The notes: generated from the letters alone by a model not told the origin. A stretch of DNA of 64,000 nt from Enterobacter sp. JUb54 (GCF_014298075.1 NZ_CP060418.1:2728001-2792000); one strand, 5' to 3'. Shown: positions 51,782 to 60,937, counted from the stretch's first letter. Program-made: numbers and translations.

Positions 51782-52042
51782 TTAGTTCCTTTTCGCATCA
51801 ATAAAACCGCCGAAACGCTGGCGGAAACGCGCCGTACTGCCTTCGTTGTTGAAGGCTTTCTGTTTACCGGTGTAATACGGGTGCGATTTTGACGACACGT
51901 CCAGGGTGACATAGGGATAGGTCACCCCTTCCAGTTCAATCACGCGCTCGGTCTTAATCGTCGATCCCACTTTAAAATATTCATTCACGCTGGTGTCGTG
52001 GAACACCACGGTACGGTAATGCGGGTGGATATTGGCTTTCAT
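51782..52042 (-). CDS. rpmE2: Zinc-independent ribosomal protein bL31 type B RpmE2 (YkgM)
   Basis: RpmE2 replaces zinc-containing bL31 during zinc starvation. It is 86 aa from the ATG at 52042; the earlier ATG at 52099 would put the Zur-like box inside the gene. The sequence [18 protein letters not shown] followed by [10 protein letters not shown] has no cysteines, so the CxxC pair of RpmE is missing. HPYYTGKQK is the type B hallmark. rpmJ2 follows by 2 bp. Confidence 0.95.
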   Translation of the reverse strand: MKANIHPHYRTVVFHDTSVNEYFKVGSTIKTERVIELEGVTYPYVTLDVSSKSHPYYTGKQKAFNNEGSTARFRQRFGGFIDAKRN

Positions 52043-52055
52043 GTTAACCCCACTA

Positions 52056-52073
52056 GATATGTTATAACATAAC
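52056..52073 (-). promoter_or_regulatory. Zur-like box of rpmE2-rpmJ2
   Basis: GATATGTTATAACATAAC contains the perfect 12-bp palindrome ATGTTATAACAT (52059-52070), the core of enterobacterial Zur sites. It lies 14 bp upstream of rpmE2. Zinc-dependent repression by Zur is inferred from the site and the operon. Confidence 0.8.
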
Positions 52074-52163
52074 AACAAGGTTACGCCGCACCAACGCAAA
52101 GATCAACCCTGATAAATTCATGGGATCACCGGACAAATACAGAAAGGCAGAACCAGAGAACAG

Positions 52164-52186
52164 AAAAACAGGCGGCGTGAGCCGCC
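52164..52186 (-). terminator. Intrinsic terminator of the gan LacI-family gene
   Basis: On the minus strand GGCGGC (52186-52181) pairs with GCCGCC (52176-52171) around TCAC, followed by TGTTTTTCTG. It starts 10 bp past the stop of the regulator gene. Confidence 0.75.
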
Positions 52187-52195
52187 CGTGATGGA

Positions 52196-53269
52196 TTACG
52201 GATTGAGCTGATGGGCAAGCGCGCGCAGCTGTTCGGCGATCGCCTGCAGGTTTTTCCCCTGATCGGTTTTCGGCCCGGTGGAGTGACGCACCACCAGTCT
52301 GGCAGGCAAAATCGACGAGGTATGCGATGTGTCACTATCCCCGCTATCGAGAAGGCGGCGCACCGCCTCTTTGCCTTGCAAATCGAGGTCCAGGGACACC
52401 GTCGTCAGCGCCGGATAGAAGAAGGAGCTTTCGTAGGTGTCATCGTAGCCAATCACCGATTTTTCACCGGGGATCGGTACCTGATGCTGATGGAACGCGC
52501 TCAGCACGCCCAGCGCCATCTGGTCATTTCCCACCAGTACCGCGCTGAATTTTGGCGTCTCACGTAGCATCTGCAACGCCCCGGCATAACCGCTCTGGGC
52601 ATCCCAGTTACCGCGAATCACCGTGACCGGCTGCAAACCATATCCTTCCAGGGTCTCCATCCAGCTTTTCAGGCGCAGCGTTGCCGATACGGAGCTCTCC
52701 GGGCCTGCCAACAACGCAATATCCCGATGCCCCATCTCAAACAGGTATTTGACGCTCGCACGGGTGCCGTCAGCCGGGTTAAACGAAACGTTAAACACCG
52801 AACTGTAGGGATCGACATCCAGGAAAAGACAGACGATATCATCGTTGTCAGCCGCGATTTTCTGGGCCTCTTCGGTCTCCAGAGGCACGTTGATAATGAC
52901 CTTATCAACTAGCTGAGACTTCAGCTCATTGATGGATTCCTGGATACTTTGATTGACGCTCTCATCAATCATTGAAATCAGCACCTGATAACCTTCGACA
53001 TTCGCATAGCGTTTTACCGCCGCGGCGACCTGTGAAGGGGCGTGCAGGGAGAGCGAAATCGTCACTAGCCCCACCGTTCGACTCTGTTTTCCCACCAGCT
53101 GTTGTGCGAGGCGGTTCGGGACATACCTTAGCAACTCAATGGATTTCTCCACCTTGTGGCGCGTGGCTTCAGATACATTGGCAGATTTATTGAGCACCCT
53201 GGACACGGTCTGATAAGAGACGCCCGCATGACGAGCGACGTCTTCTAAGGTTGCGCTTTTAGACTTCAT
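52196..53269 (-). CDS. ganR: LacI-family regulator of the galactan locus
   Basis: This is a 357-aa LacI-like repressor. The HTH TLEDVARHAGVSYQTVSRVLN is close to that of LacI itself (VSYQTVSRV). A sensor domain follows, with VIGYDDTYESSFFYPALTTVS, another LacI-like block. It is divergent from the LamB-type porin gene. A site with the lac operator half ATTGTGAGCG lies between them. I infer that galactobiose, galactose or another beta-galactoside is the inducer. The symbol is a functional suggestion. Confidence 0.85.
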   Translation of the reverse strand: MKSKSATLEDVARHAGVSYQTVSRVLNKSANVSEATRHKVEKSIELLRYVPNRLAQQLVGKQSRTVGLVTISLSLHAPSQVAAAVKRYANVEGYQVLISMIDESVNQSIQESINELKSQLVDKVIINVPLETEEAQKIAADNDDIVCLFLDVDPYSSVFNVSFNPADGTRASVKYLFEMGHRDIALLAGPESSVSATLRLKSWMETLEGYGLQPVTVIRGNWDAQSGYAGALQMLRETPKFSAVLVGNDQMALGVLSAFHQHQVPIPGEKSVIGYDDTYESSFFYPALTTVSLDLDLQGKEAVRRLLDSGDSDTSHTSSILPARLVVRHSTGPKTDQGKNLQAIAEQLRALAHQLNP

Positions 53270-53365
53270 GGTCCGGTTCCTTATGTTGTTATCCCTGGAT
53301 TGTAACAGGGGCCATTTGAAAAAACGCTCTCCTCAACATTCCATTGCGATAATGCGACACAAAAA

Positions 53366-53383
53366 GTATTACGCTCACAATAC
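53366..53383. promoter_or_regulatory. lac-type operator in the ganR-ganL spacer
   Basis: On the minus strand GTATTGTGAGCGTAATAC has symmetric GTATT/AATAC arms. It contains ATTGTGAGCG, identical to the left half of E. coli lacO1. It is 97 bp from the regulator start. The regulator has a LacI-like recognition helix, so this is the best operator candidate. Confidence 0.65.
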
Positions 53384-53390
53384 AGTAAAT

Positions 53391-53406
53391 TGTGAATACT
53401 CTCACC
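53391..53406 (+). promoter_or_regulatory. CRP-like site upstream of ganL
   Basis: TGTGA-ATACTC-TCACC matches the CRP consensus TGTGA-N6-TCACA at 9 of 10 key bases. It lies 133 bp before the ganL start, next to the lac-type operator. Catabolite control of the galactan genes is inferred. Confidence 0.7.
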
Positions 53407-53538
53407 AACCGTAACAAATTGCGCCATTTTATTTGCAGTTTATCACACAATCGCGATCGTTCATTTGCCTTGATTTACATTTAGGCATTTCATGACAGCG
53501 TTAATGTGAACGTAATACAAAACAATAAGAGGATTGAC

Positions 53539-54810
53539 ATGAACACTACGCTGCGCGCCCTTTCTGTTGCGTTAGCTGCTGCACTGGTTTCTCCCTCGGT
53601 GCTGGCCGCTTCCGCCTCTGTTCCTGGCATTGATTTTCATGGTTATCTGCGAGCCGGAGTTGGGGTCTCCGGTGACGGTAGCCAGGCCGAATGGCAAAAG
53701 AATAAAATTGGCCGTCTGGGTAACGAATCCGATACCTATGGCGAGCTGGAGTTGGGTTCAGAGGTGTACAAAAAGGACGATGTCAGCTTCTATCTCGACA
53801 GCATGGTCAGCATGGTCTCTGACGGGTCTAACGATAACGAATCGACCCTCAACGACGATGCGGAATTTGGCCTGCGCCAGTTAAACCTGCAGATCAAAGG
53901 GCTGATCCCAGGGGATCCTAATGCGGTCATCTGGGGCGGTAAACGCTACTACCAACGTCACGATCTGCACATCATTGATACCAAATACTGGAACATCTCC
54001 GGCTCCGGCGCCGGTATCGAAAACTACACCGTAGGCCCGGGCGCCGTTTCTCTGGCCTGGATCCGCGGTGACGCCAACGATGTCGATTATCGCGTCGATG
54101 GCGACAACGACGTCAATATTAACTATATCGACCTGCGCTATGCGGGCTGGAAACCGTGGTCCGGTTCATGGACGGAGTTCGGTATCGACTACGCTATGCC
54201 GAACACCACCAAGAAGCAGGATAGCTACGGCGGGCTGTATGACGCGGATAACGGCGTGATGCTGACCGGTGAAATCAGCCAGGATATGCTCGGTGGCTAC
54301 AACAAGCTGGTGCTGCAGTACGCTAACAAAGGGCTGGCACAGAATATGGTCTCCCAGGGCGGCGGTTGGTATGACATGTGGAACGAGGTCAACGATGCCA
54401 CCGGCTATCGCGTCATCAACACCGGCCTGATCCCAATCACCGAAAAATTCTCGATTAACCATGTGCTGACCTGGGGTTCTGCCGACGACATCACCGACTA
54501 CACCGATAAAACGCGCTTATTCTCGCTCGTGGCGCGCGGCCAGTATCAGTTCACAGACTATGTGCGCCTGATTGGCGAAGTGGGTGGTTTCTACCAGAAA
54601 GACAGCTACAAGAACAATACCTCCTACAAGCAAGCCGGCGAGAAATACACGATTGCGCTGGGCCTGGCCGATGGTCCGGACTTTATGTCACGCCCGGAAT
54701 TACGTATTTTCGCCTCGTATCTTAATGATTCCGAGAACGGTAAACCGTTTGAAGATCAAACTGCCAGCAATACATGGAACTTCGGGGTCCAGGTCGAAGC
54801 CTGGTGGTAA
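53539..54810 (+). CDS. ganL: LamB-family outer membrane porin GanL
   Basis: This is a maltoporin-type channel, probably for galacto-oligosaccharides. It is 423 aa from the ATG at 53539 (AAGAGG ahead). The signal peptide ends VLAA-S. LamB/ScrY features include IDFHGYLRAGVGVSGDG at the mature N-terminus, LGNESDTYGELELG, WGGKRYYQRHDLHI and the C-terminal VQVEAWW. The name follows its position in a galactan locus; substrate preference is inferred from context. A terminator follows at 54944. Confidence 0.88.
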   Translation: MNTTLRALSVALAAALVSPSVLAASASVPGIDFHGYLRAGVGVSGDGSQAEWQKNKIGRLGNESDTYGELELGSEVYKKDDVSFYLDSMVSMVSDGSNDNESTLNDDAEFGLRQLNLQIKGLIPGDPNAVIWGGKRYYQRHDLHIIDTKYWNISGSGAGIENYTVGPGAVSLAWIRGDANDVDYRVDGDNDVNINYIDLRYAGWKPWSGSWTEFGIDYAMPNTTKKQDSYGGLYDADNGVMLTGEISQDMLGGYNKLVLQYANKGLAQNMVSQGGGWYDMWNEVNDATGYRVINTGLIPITEKFSINHVLTWGSADDITDYTDKTRLFSLVARGQYQFTDYVRLIGEVGGFYQKDSYKNNTSYKQAGEKYTIALGLADGPDFMSRPELRIFASYLNDSENGKPFEDQTASNTWNFGVQVEAWW

Positions 54811-54943
54811 TCGTTATATTATTTTCTGTACCAGTATTATCTCCACTGTAAGGTCGTAATTACCCTCCGGTAATGATTATTGCCATTGCTATTGCCCGGA
54901 ATAATGTAATTTGTAGTATGACGGGAATATTGCTTTTCTTTTT

Positions 54944-54975
54944 GGGATAACTCAGCGTTTGAGTTATCCCTTTTT
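54944..54975 (+). terminator. Intrinsic terminator of ganL
   Basis: GGGATAACTCA (54944-54954) pairs with TGAGTTATCCC (54960-54970) around GCGTT, followed by TTTTT. It ends 2 bp from the stop of the convergent EIIB gene. Confidence 0.9.
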
Positions 54976-54977
54976 AT

Positions 54978-55292
54978 TTATTTGCGGCTGGTAAAATGCT
55001 CATCCAGCAATTGACGCAGAGCATCAGATTGCTTGCCAAAAATAGCATGAACCTGTTGCCCGAGAATAATAACCCCTAAGGCGCCCTGCTGCTGTAAAGC
55101 CTGAGAATCCACGGTTGCCAGGTTATTCACCGTGACCCGCAAACGGGTAATACAGGCATCGACATTCACGATATTCGCTTCTCCGCCGAAGGCCTGAATT
55201 AACCCCTGTATTTGCTGTTTCTCGGCGTCATTCAACGGCACCGGTTGACGAGGCGGGGAGAAGTAGTGCAGAAAAGATTTTAAGCTCACCAT
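54978..55292 (-). CDS. Stand-alone PTS EIIB domain (glucose/GlcNAc type)
   Basis: This is a 104-aa single-domain phosphocarrier. The phosphorylatable cysteine lies in NVDACITRLRVTV, the PtsG-type EIIB motif, and GVIILGQQVHAIFGKQSDAL matches the rest of the domain. Its length equals one EIIB domain plus a short N-terminal extension (FSPPRQPVPLN). No EIIC or EIIA gene is in the window. It lies 68 bp downstream of ganA on the same strand, behind a strong terminator, with its own AGGAGTG ribosome binding site. It may work with a permease encoded elsewhere or as a regulatory phosphocarrier. Neither role can be shown from sequence. Confidence 0.85.
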   Translation of the reverse strand: MVSLKSFLHYFSPPRQPVPLNDAEKQQIQGLIQAFGGEANIVNVDACITRLRVTVNNLATVDSQALQQQGALGVIILGQQVHAIFGKQSDALRQLLDEHFTSRK

Positions 55293-55317
55293 AGTTCACT
55301 CCTGATTAAGTACAGGT

Positions 55318-55346
55318 AAAAAAAAACCTGCTCCCAGGAGCAGGTT
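55318..55346 (-). terminator. Intrinsic terminator between ganA and the EIIB gene
   Basis: On the minus strand AACCTGCT (55346-55339) pairs with AGCAGGTT (55332-55325) around a short C/G-rich loop, followed by a run of nine T (55326-55318). It lies 14 bp after the ganA stop, inside the presumed operon. Confidence 0.9.
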
Positions 55347-55360
55347 CGGAGAAAGCGTCA

Positions 55361-57418
55361 TTACGCTTTACGACTGAGGACACGGCAATCCCAGGGGGTT
55401 AAGGTCAGCGGCGCAGTGATATCGGCGCCGGTCAGACTGTCCTGGTAGCCCTGAGGCAGAGTAACGCTGTGCTGCTGCACGCTATAGTTTTGCAGGAACA
55501 CGTAGGTCGTTTCGCCATCGGTACGCGCCGTCGCCACTACCGCCGGCGGAAGCTCGCTGTCGATGGCCCGCGGTAGCGCCAGCTCTTTACTGATGGTGGC
55601 AAAGAAATCACGCTGGAAGGCCAGATCGTTACGCGATGCCACATGCCAGGCTTTGCCTTTGCCGAAGTGGTTCACGGTGACCGCCGGGCGTCCCGCGTAG
55701 AAATCATCCCGGTAGGTCGCCAGCGGCTGTGCGCTTTCAGCATGAATCAGTTCGCACAGATGCCGTACCTGATATGGCCCTTGCAGGCCCCCTTCGTTAC
55801 CAGCCAGACCCTGCACCAGGTTACGCTCGCCATCGTTCAGGCAGTCAATCTCTTCCGCCCAAATGCCCAGAAGGTTGCGCAGAGGCCCCGGGAAACCGCC
55901 AAGATGGCAAAGGTCGGATTCATTCACCACGCCCGTCCAGTAGGTGGTCACCAGATGCCCGCCGTTAGCGACAAACGCCTCGGCCCGTTCAGCAAAGCCA
56001 TCGCGAACCATATACAGCATCGGCGCAATCACCAGCTGATAGGCGCTGAGATCGCCATCCGCATCAATGACATCGACCGCGATCCCCTGCTCCCAGAAAG
56101 GCCGGTAGTGTTCATTGACGGTATTTTCATACTCCATCCCGAGATTGCGCGGCCCCTGAGCATCATCCAGCGCCCAGCGGTTTTGCTGGTCGAAAACGAT
56201 CGCCACTTTCGCTTCGGTACGACAGCCTACCACGCCGGGTAAGCGGCTGAGCATCTCGCCAAGCTTGCTGACCTCGCGGCCGATACGGGTGTCCAGGTGA
56301 CCAACATGGTCAATGACCGCACCGTGGAATTTCTCCACCGAACCGCGGCTCTTGCGCCACTGGAAGTACTGCACCGAATCGGCCCCGTGCGCCACCGCCT
56401 GCATGGAGGAGAGAATATGCATCCCCGGTTTTTTCAGCTTGCTGGTCGGCTGCCAGTTGGTGGCGCCGGGCGTTGACTCCATCAGGACGAACGGCTTGCC
56501 GCCTTTCAGGCTGCGCATCATGTCGTGATACATCGCGGTATAGCAGGCCAGCGCGGTTTCATCTTTATCGCGATGCCACATCGGGTAGCTATCCCAGGAG
56601 ATGAAGTCCAGCGCCTGCGCCAGCTGCCAGTAGTCGTAATCGTAGAAATACTCCATGAAGTTGGTGGTCACCGGCAGCCCGGCGTTCGCCGCCTTCAGCG
56701 GGGCAATTTCATGGCGGCAGAAATCGGTGACCTGCGCCGTGTTAAAGCGACGCCAGTCGAGATTCAGCCCGTGAATAGACACTTCCCCTTGCGGCGCCGG
56801 AGATTCAATTTGTGACCAGTCGCTGTAGGTGTGGCTCCAGAAGGTGCTCCACCACGCATGGTTAAGGTTATCGAGCGTCTTATAACGTTCCTTCAGCCAG
56901 TCGCGGAAGCGTGCCTGACAACGGTCACAATGACAGTCGCCACCATATTCATTGGAGATATGCCATCCGAGAACGGCCGGATGCTGTGAATAACGCTCTG
57001 CCAGCAGGCTATTGATTTTAAAAATCTTCTCCCGATACACCAGCGAAGTCATGCAGTGGTTATGCCGTCCCCCATGCAGCGCCGGTACACGGTCGCGTCC
57101 CACCCGCAGCACCTGCGGATAGGCTTGCGACATCCACGCCGGACGGGCGCCGCTCGGCGTCGCCAGAAACACGTGGATCCCGGCGGCATACAGCTTATCC
57201 AGAATGCTGTCCAGCCAGCCAAATTCAAATACGCCTTCCTGAGGCTCAAGTTTGGCCCAGCTGAAAATCCCTACCGACATGACATTACAATTAGCCTGCT
57301 GCATCATGGCAATATCTTGCTCGATAATATCGGGATAATTCTCCCACTGCTCCGGGTTATAGTCAGCACCATGTAATAGCGCGTTGACCTTTGGGCTCAA
57401 AGGCGAAAACTTATTCAT
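55361..57418 (-). CDS. ganA: GH42 beta-galactosidase GanA
   Basis: GanA hydrolyses beta-1,4-linked galacto-oligosaccharides in the cytoplasm. It is 685 aa with no signal peptide, close to Bacillus subtilis GanA. The acid/base glutamate lies in HISNEYGGDCHCDRC, the nucleophile in LMESTPGATNW. The cysteines in HNHCM and CHCDRC form the GH42 zinc site. A trimerisation domain and a C-terminal beta domain follow. ganB lies 31 bp upstream on the same strand. Confidence 0.95.
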   Translation of the reverse strand: MNKFSPLSPKVNALLHGADYNPEQWENYPDIIEQDIAMMQQANCNVMSVGIFSWAKLEPQEGVFEFGWLDSILDKLYAAGIHVFLATPSGARPAWMSQAYPQVLRVGRDRVPALHGGRHNHCMTSLVYREKIFKINSLLAERYSQHPAVLGWHISNEYGGDCHCDRCQARFRDWLKERYKTLDNLNHAWWSTFWSHTYSDWSQIESPAPQGEVSIHGLNLDWRRFNTAQVTDFCRHEIAPLKAANAGLPVTTNFMEYFYDYDYWQLAQALDFISWDSYPMWHRDKDETALACYTAMYHDMMRSLKGGKPFVLMESTPGATNWQPTSKLKKPGMHILSSMQAVAHGADSVQYFQWRKSRGSVEKFHGAVIDHVGHLDTRIGREVSKLGEMLSRLPGVVGCRTEAKVAIVFDQQNRWALDDAQGPRNLGMEYENTVNEHYRPFWEQGIAVDVIDADGDLSAYQLVIAPMLYMVRDGFAERAEAFVANGGHLVTTYWTGVVNESDLCHLGGFPGPLRNLLGIWAEEIDCLNDGERNLVQGLAGNEGGLQGPYQVRHLCELIHAESAQPLATYRDDFYAGRPAVTVNHFGKGKAWHVASRNDLAFQRDFFATISKELALPRAIDSELPPAVVATARTDGETTYVFLQNYSVQQHSVTLPQGYQDSLTGADITAPLTLTPWDCRVLSRKA

Positions 57419-57449
57419 AATAAATATCCTGAAATGTCAAACTTTACGA

Positions 57450-58652
57450 TTAATTAAAGACTTTCGCCGATGGCAAAACTTTCCCCTGGCAATCAAATAG
57501 CGCCTGGTTTTCCCGGGCATTTCCCTGTTTCCATTCATCATGGATATATTTCATGCCCGCCGGCGTGGCCCAGGTATTTCCCGGAACGGCAATCCAGGTC
57601 GGCTCCCAATAAAAAATACCTTTGCCGCGCTGATCGGGAACATCGATAACGGCCTGCATCAGGTCGTGAATATAATTATATTGTCCCTGAATGGTCGCCG
57701 GATAACCGCCATCTTTTTCTTCTTTCGCCTGGAAACTATTTTCTGCGTTATCGCAATTATCCAGGGTATAGGCGTAGGCCGCTTCCACGACAATCACATC
57801 TTTGTTATAGCGCTTGCTGATATCATCCATATTCGCTTTCAGCGCGCTAATCGGACCGTTCCAGTAGGTGTACATCGACAGGCCAATAATGTCGTAAGGC
57901 ACATTGCGCTTGCTGATTTCATCGAACCACCAGCGGAAGGTATCGTTCTTGGTGCCTTCCGCCAGATGCAGCATGATTTTCACCTGCTCACCCTGCTTGA
58001 GGTTCTCTTTCAGCCCGTCGATTGCCGCATTCAGCAACCCTGCCAGGCGGTCAAATTCGCCACCGCCCTGGCCCCAGCTTTTGCCTTCTGGCCATAGCAT
58101 GCCGCCGTTGATCTCATTCCCGATCTGCACCATATCCGGCAGGACGCCTTCCTGCTTAAAGCGGGCGATGGTGTCGCGGGTATAATCGTGGATGGCCGTC
58201 TTCAGCTGCGGGTAATCCATTTTCTCCCAGGCTTTGGGTTTGTACTGTTTACCCGGATCGGTCCAGAAATCGCTGTAGTGGAAGTCCAGCAGCAGCTTCA
58301 TGCCCTGGGCTTTAGCCCGTTTCGCCAGCGCCAGGGTCGCCGCCAGATCGTTATCACCACCGCCGTAGCCCTGGCCCTGAGCATCTTTAGGATCGACCCA
58401 CAGGCGCAGGCGCACATAGTTCACGCCATCGGCTTTCAGGATGGCGATGGGATCCTGCAGCTGATTGTTGTGGTTATAAAATTTTGCCCCGTGCTTTTCG
58501 GCATCCAACAGCGTAGAGATATCCGCGCCTTTGATAAAGTCGGCGGGCATCGTAGTAAATGCGCGCGTTTGCAGCGCTTCTGCAGCCAGCACAGCGGGGG
58601 AAAAACTGCATGCCAGACAAACAGCAAGCACAGCGGGTGTTAATCTTTTCAT
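57450..58652 (-). CDS. ganB: GH53 arabinogalactan endo-beta-1,4-galactanase GanB
   Basis: GanB cuts the beta-1,4-galactan backbone of type I arabinogalactan or pectic galactan. It is 400 aa. A signal peptide ends AVLA-A, so it is exported; retention in the periplasm or outer-membrane attachment is not resolved (there is no lipobox). The catalytic glutamates lie in VQIGNEINGGMLWPEG and VVEAAYAYT. FIKGADIST and LLDFHYSDFWTDPGKQ are GH53 blocks. It starts 4 bp after the ganQ stop. Confidence 0.94.
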   Translation of the reverse strand: MKRLTPAVLAVCLACSFSPAVLAAEALQTRAFTTMPADFIKGADISTLLDAEKHGAKFYNHNNQLQDPIAILKADGVNYVRLRLWVDPKDAQGQGYGGGDNDLAATLALAKRAKAQGMKLLLDFHYSDFWTDPGKQYKPKAWEKMDYPQLKTAIHDYTRDTIARFKQEGVLPDMVQIGNEINGGMLWPEGKSWGQGGGEFDRLAGLLNAAIDGLKENLKQGEQVKIMLHLAEGTKNDTFRWWFDEISKRNVPYDIIGLSMYTYWNGPISALKANMDDISKRYNKDVIVVEAAYAYTLDNCDNAENSFQAKEEKDGGYPATIQGQYNYIHDLMQAVIDVPDQRGKGIFYWEPTWIAVPGNTWATPAGMKYIHDEWKQGNARENQALFDCQGKVLPSAKVFN

Positions 58653-58656
58653 GGGG

Positions 58657-59508
58657 TTATCCTTTTGTACTGCCAGCGGTCAGGCCGGAAACAAAGTATT
58701 TTTGTAATGCCAGATAGAGAATCGCCACCGGAACGGCAATCAGCACCGCCCCTGCGGCATAGGTGGTATAGCTGGCGCCCATTTTCTGTGCGACCAGGTT
58801 ATAAAGACCGATCGGCAACGTGTATTTGTCCGGGGTACGCAAGATGGTGCTCGATAAAATAAAGTCGCCCAGCGGACCGGTGAAGGAGAACAGCGCCACT
58901 ACCGCGAGGATCGGTTTTGATAGCGGCATGATGATCTCAAAGAAGATACGGAAGCTGCTGGCACCGTCCATGCGCGCCGACTCATCCAGATCTTTCGGGA
59001 TCGCATCGAGGTAACCCTTCATCAGCCAGGTGTTCATCGGGATCATGCCGCCCACGTAGATCAATACCAGCGCCAGATGGCTGTTAATCAGCCCCAGCAG
59101 CTGCGAGAGCACAAAGATCGCAATCAGCGCAGAGAACTGCGGGATCATCTGCAGCAGCAGAAACAGCATCAGCCCGTTCTGCCGCCCTTTAAAGCGAAAG
59201 CGCGAGAAAGCGTAGGCGGTAAAACTGACGCTGATTAAGGTCAGCACCATGGTCATGAAGCTGATTTTCATCGAGTTCCAGTACCAGGTCAGGTAGTTCA
59301 CATTACCGTTGAACAGGTCGGCATAGTGCTGGAATGACAGATTCTCGGGAATAATCGAGGTGCTGAGCAGGCTGTTGCCGGCATTCAGCGACGCCCCGAC
59401 CGTCCAGATAAGCGGATAAATAATCACCACCGAGACCAGAATAACAATCAGCCAGGTGAGTGACAGGCGGATCCACTTTTCGCGTTTAATACTGGGTGAT
59501 TTAGCCAT
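58657..59508 (-). CDS. ganQ: Galacto-oligosaccharide ABC permease GanQ (MalG-like)
   Basis: GanQ is one of two membrane subunits importing galacto-oligosaccharides. From the ATG at 59508 (GGGAAG ahead) it is 283 aa with six helices; the frame from 59625 overlaps ganP and is not the start. The EAA loop is MKGYLDAIPKDLDESARMDGAS. It starts 10 bp after the ganP stop. Confidence 0.93.
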   Translation of the reverse strand: MAKSPSIKREKWIRLSLTWLIVILVSVVIIYPLIWTVGASLNAGNSLLSTSIIPENLSFQHYADLFNGNVNYLTWYWNSMKISFMTMVLTLISVSFTAYAFSRFRFKGRQNGLMLFLLLQMIPQFSALIAIFVLSQLLGLINSHLALVLIYVGGMIPMNTWLMKGYLDAIPKDLDESARMDGASSFRIFFEIIMPLSKPILAVVALFSFTGPLGDFILSSTILRTPDKYTLPIGLYNLVAQKMGASYTTYAAGAVLIAVPVAILYLALQKYFVSGLTAGSTKG

Positions 59509-59518
59509 GTGACTTCCC

Positions 59519-60826
59519 TTACGCCATGTCGTCGTTTTTGAAGGATTTGGTGGCGCGGAACTGCCACAACGCCAGGCCGACGACAAAAATCGACAGCAGA
59601 ATAGTAATGGTTGCCGCAATGGCATATTGCGAAGAGGACATCGTCAGCTTGTAGATCCACGACACCAGAATATCCGTCCCGCCGGCGTTCGAACCCGCCA
59701 CCGCTGGCCCACCGTTGTTGAACAAATAGATAATGTTGAAATTGTTAAAGTTGAAGGTGTACTGGGTGATGATGATCGGCGCAATCGAGTACAGCACCAG
59801 CGGCAGAGTAATGGTCCGCAGACGCGTCCAGGCGCTGGCGCCATCCATGGTTGCAGCTTCATACAGATCGTCAGGGATCGCCTGCAACACGCCGGTGGTC
59901 ATGGCGAACACGAACGGGAAACCTAACCAGGTTTGCATCATGATCAGCGCCGTTTTGGTCCAGAACGGATCGGTCAACCACGCCTTCGGCCCGATGCCAA
60001 AGAACGACAGAATCGCGTTGTTAATCACCCCAAACGAGTCGTTGAACATCCCTGCGAACACCAGAATGGTGACAAAGCCCGGTACCGCCCACGGCAGGAT
60101 AAAAATGGTACGAATCATCGGCTTAAAACGCAGGTCTTTCTGGTTCACGAGGATCGCCAGCAGCACGCCGACGGTACACTGCAGGGTCGTCGCCAGCAGC
60201 GTCCACACCACCGTCCACTGCAGGACGTCAAAGAAGGTCGAGCGCCAGATAGAGAGCGTGAAAATATTCACGAAGTTCTTAAAGCCAACCCAGTCCACCA
60301 ACTTCGCCGGCGGCGTGTGGTACAGGTTGTAGTTCGTAAAGGCGATAGCAAAACCAAACAGAATCGGGAAAATGACGACGAACACCAGCAGAATAAAGCC
60401 GGGGCTAATCATCAGATAAGGGAAGCCGGCGTTTAACAGCATCTGGTACTGTTTGCGGACGCTGTTCAGGGCCACGCCCTCATCGCGCTTTTTGCCGTTC
60501 ACCCAGGCATCGCGCAGCGAAAGGTAATAGACCAGCAGACCGAAGGCGACGATCAGCACGCTGATGATCCCTTCCGCCAGCAGGAAAATAGAGTTATCCC
60601 TCGGCACTTCTTCGCCTAAGGTGTAAAGCCCCCACAGACCTTCCTGCAGGAAGTCATAAAAAATTCCCATGAAACTGCTCAGCAGCACCAGGAAGACAAG
60701 CCCCTTCAGCCACTGGCGGTGATAAAACTGGCCAAAACCCGGTACGATAGCCAGCAGCAGACTGCACCACGCATGGCGCCCTGCACCGCGTGCTTCGGCA
60801 ATATTTTCGCTGGGATTGATAATCAC
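59519..60826 (-). CDS. ganP: Galacto-oligosaccharide ABC permease GanP (MalF-like)
   Basis: GanP is the MalF-like permease, 435 aa, with a GTG start six bases after AGAAGGAG. Two N-terminal helices precede a core of six helices. The EAA loop is TGVLQAIPDDLYEAATMDGAS. It contacts the ATPase together with GanQ. ganO lies 111 bp upstream on the same strand; this spacer may hold a processing site, but no strong hairpin was found. Confidence 0.93.
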   Translation of the reverse strand: MIINPSENIAEARGAGRHAWCSLLLAIVPGFGQFYHRQWLKGLVFLVLLSSFMGIFYDFLQEGLWGLYTLGEEVPRDNSIFLLAEGIISVLIVAFGLLVYYLSLRDAWVNGKKRDEGVALNSVRKQYQMLLNAGFPYLMISPGFILLVFVVIFPILFGFAIAFTNYNLYHTPPAKLVDWVGFKNFVNIFTLSIWRSTFFDVLQWTVVWTLLATTLQCTVGVLLAILVNQKDLRFKPMIRTIFILPWAVPGFVTILVFAGMFNDSFGVINNAILSFFGIGPKAWLTDPFWTKTALIMMQTWLGFPFVFAMTTGVLQAIPDDLYEAATMDGASAWTRLRTITLPLVLYSIAPIIITQYTFNFNNFNIIYLFNNGGPAVAGSNAGGTDILVSWIYKLTMSSSQYAIAATITILLSIFVVGLALWQFRATKSFKNDDMA

Positions 60827-60937
60827 ACACCACTCCTTCTGAAAACGGGAGGAGCGCCCCCCGTTTCTTTACCTCTAAGCCCTGATGTTCCGGAAAACAG
60901 GCTCGCGCCTGTCACCGGTAAATGACCAACATCGCGA

